DNA from: Propionibacteriaceae bacterium
GTDB lineage: Bacteria > Actinomycetota > Actinomycetes > Propionibacteriales > Propionibacteriaceae
Assembly: GCA_031287505.1 (NCBI GenBank)
Contig: JAITSW010000029.1
Location: forward strand, 1-6,453
Length of the DNA stretch: 6,453 nt
Reading direction: 5' to 3'
Below the pieces are notes generated by a model. That model was not told the origin of the DNA. It made no database searches and saw only the letters and a list, made by a program, of their open reading frames with translations. This document shows positions 6,182 through 6,453 of this stretch, piece after piece (within the stretch, counting starts at the first letter, position 1; every line of letters begins with the position of its first letter). Made by a program: the position numbers and the translations under genes.

Positions 6182-6453
6182 ATCCGATCTCGTCGCCGAT
6201 CTGCCGCAGCGCAGTTAACAGCGGCCCTATGTTGGTGGCAGGAACGCACATAGTCGAGGTCTTCGCTGTAACGCAATGGGGAAGCTAAGAGGAGTTTGTG
6301 GAAGGCGGTTCCGCCGCGAAATACAAGTTCACCGCTCAAGTATGGATGAGCGGCAATGGCGCAAATAGCTCGTGCAAGCAGTAGGTCTTGCTCGATTTGA
6401 GCCTGCTCTGGCCAAGGATGTGTAGCACCCCAATCGACGATGTCTCTGGCAGG
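6147..6453 (-). pseudogene. AbiEii-type nucleotidyltransferase toxin, frameshifted and truncated remnant (5' end beyond right edge)
   Basis: Read leftwards from the window edge, the frame PARDIVDWG...HPWPEQAQIEQDLLLARA matches the N-terminus of AbiEii/AbiGii family toxins, which are nucleotidyltransferases. The catalytic GGT loop (RGGTAFHKL, GGT to K at 6295-6315) and the acidic pair in RYSEDLDYV (SEDLD at 6253-6267) are intact. Just after DYVR, near 6243-6244, the frame breaks. Removing one base restores a family-like continuation: PATNIGPLLTALRQIGDEI, then GFKTNSQIGAHPK. Similarity then stops at about 6147 and a stop codon follows at 6114-6116. Family members are usually well over 200 residues, so most of the C-terminal half is missing. 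The start codon probably lies a codon or two beyond the edge. In AbiE systems the antitoxin AbiEi precedes the toxin, so it would lie outside the window to the right. A sequencing error could explain the frameshift but not the truncation. Confidence 0.8.

Noticed and set aside
5965..6339. Minus-strand frame of 124 codons from 6339 as an intact gene
   Set aside because: Only its first part (RGGTAFHKL to DYVR) is family-like. After the frameshift the rest is out-of-frame sequence and then antisense to the metallo-hydrolase. It is better described as a remnant that starts beyond the right edge.

Overview
The window looks like chromosomal DNA from a fairly GC-rich actinomycete, most likely order Actinomycetales in the broad sense. 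Four things point there: a plant-like class II DAHP synthase close in layout to the mycobacterial enzyme, a type II dehydroquinase, frequent GTG and TTG starts, and an acyltransferase next to DAHP synthase, a gene pairing I recall from actinobacteria. I cannot name the genus.

Layout from left to right. At the left edge is the first part of a minus-strand alpha/beta hydrolase (141 down to the edge). A divergent intergenic region (142-263) separates it from a plus-strand run: plsC-like acyltransferase, class II DAHP synthase (aroG) and a low-specificity threonine aldolase (ltaE), with gaps of only 4 and 9 bases. A 153-base gap follows. It contains a second copy of the 31 bases that span the end of ltaE, then a possible promoter. 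The next plus-strand run is aroE, aroK, aroQ and a metallo-beta-lactamase-fold hydrolase, with an ATGA overlap, then gaps of 19 and 37 bases. At the right edge, on the minus strand and converging on this run, is a broken AbiEii-type nucleotidyltransferase toxin gene. It carries a frameshift and ends abruptly inside the last codons of the metallo-hydrolase gene.

Functionally the core is the shikimate pathway: DAHP synthase (step 1), type II dehydroquinase (step 3), shikimate dehydrogenase (step 4) and shikimate kinase (step 5). Dehydroquinate synthase (aroB), EPSP synthase (aroA) and chorismate synthase (aroC) are absent and must be encoded elsewhere if the pathway is complete. The hydrolase and acyltransferase suggest lipid turnover. 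The threonine aldolase and the metallo-hydrolase are passengers with no obvious pathway link.

Most of the window is ordinary housekeeping sequence and I see no convincing new system. The points most worth a second look are the decayed toxin remnant, which appears to supply the last codons and the stop of the metallo-hydrolase, and the duplicated 3' end of ltaE.
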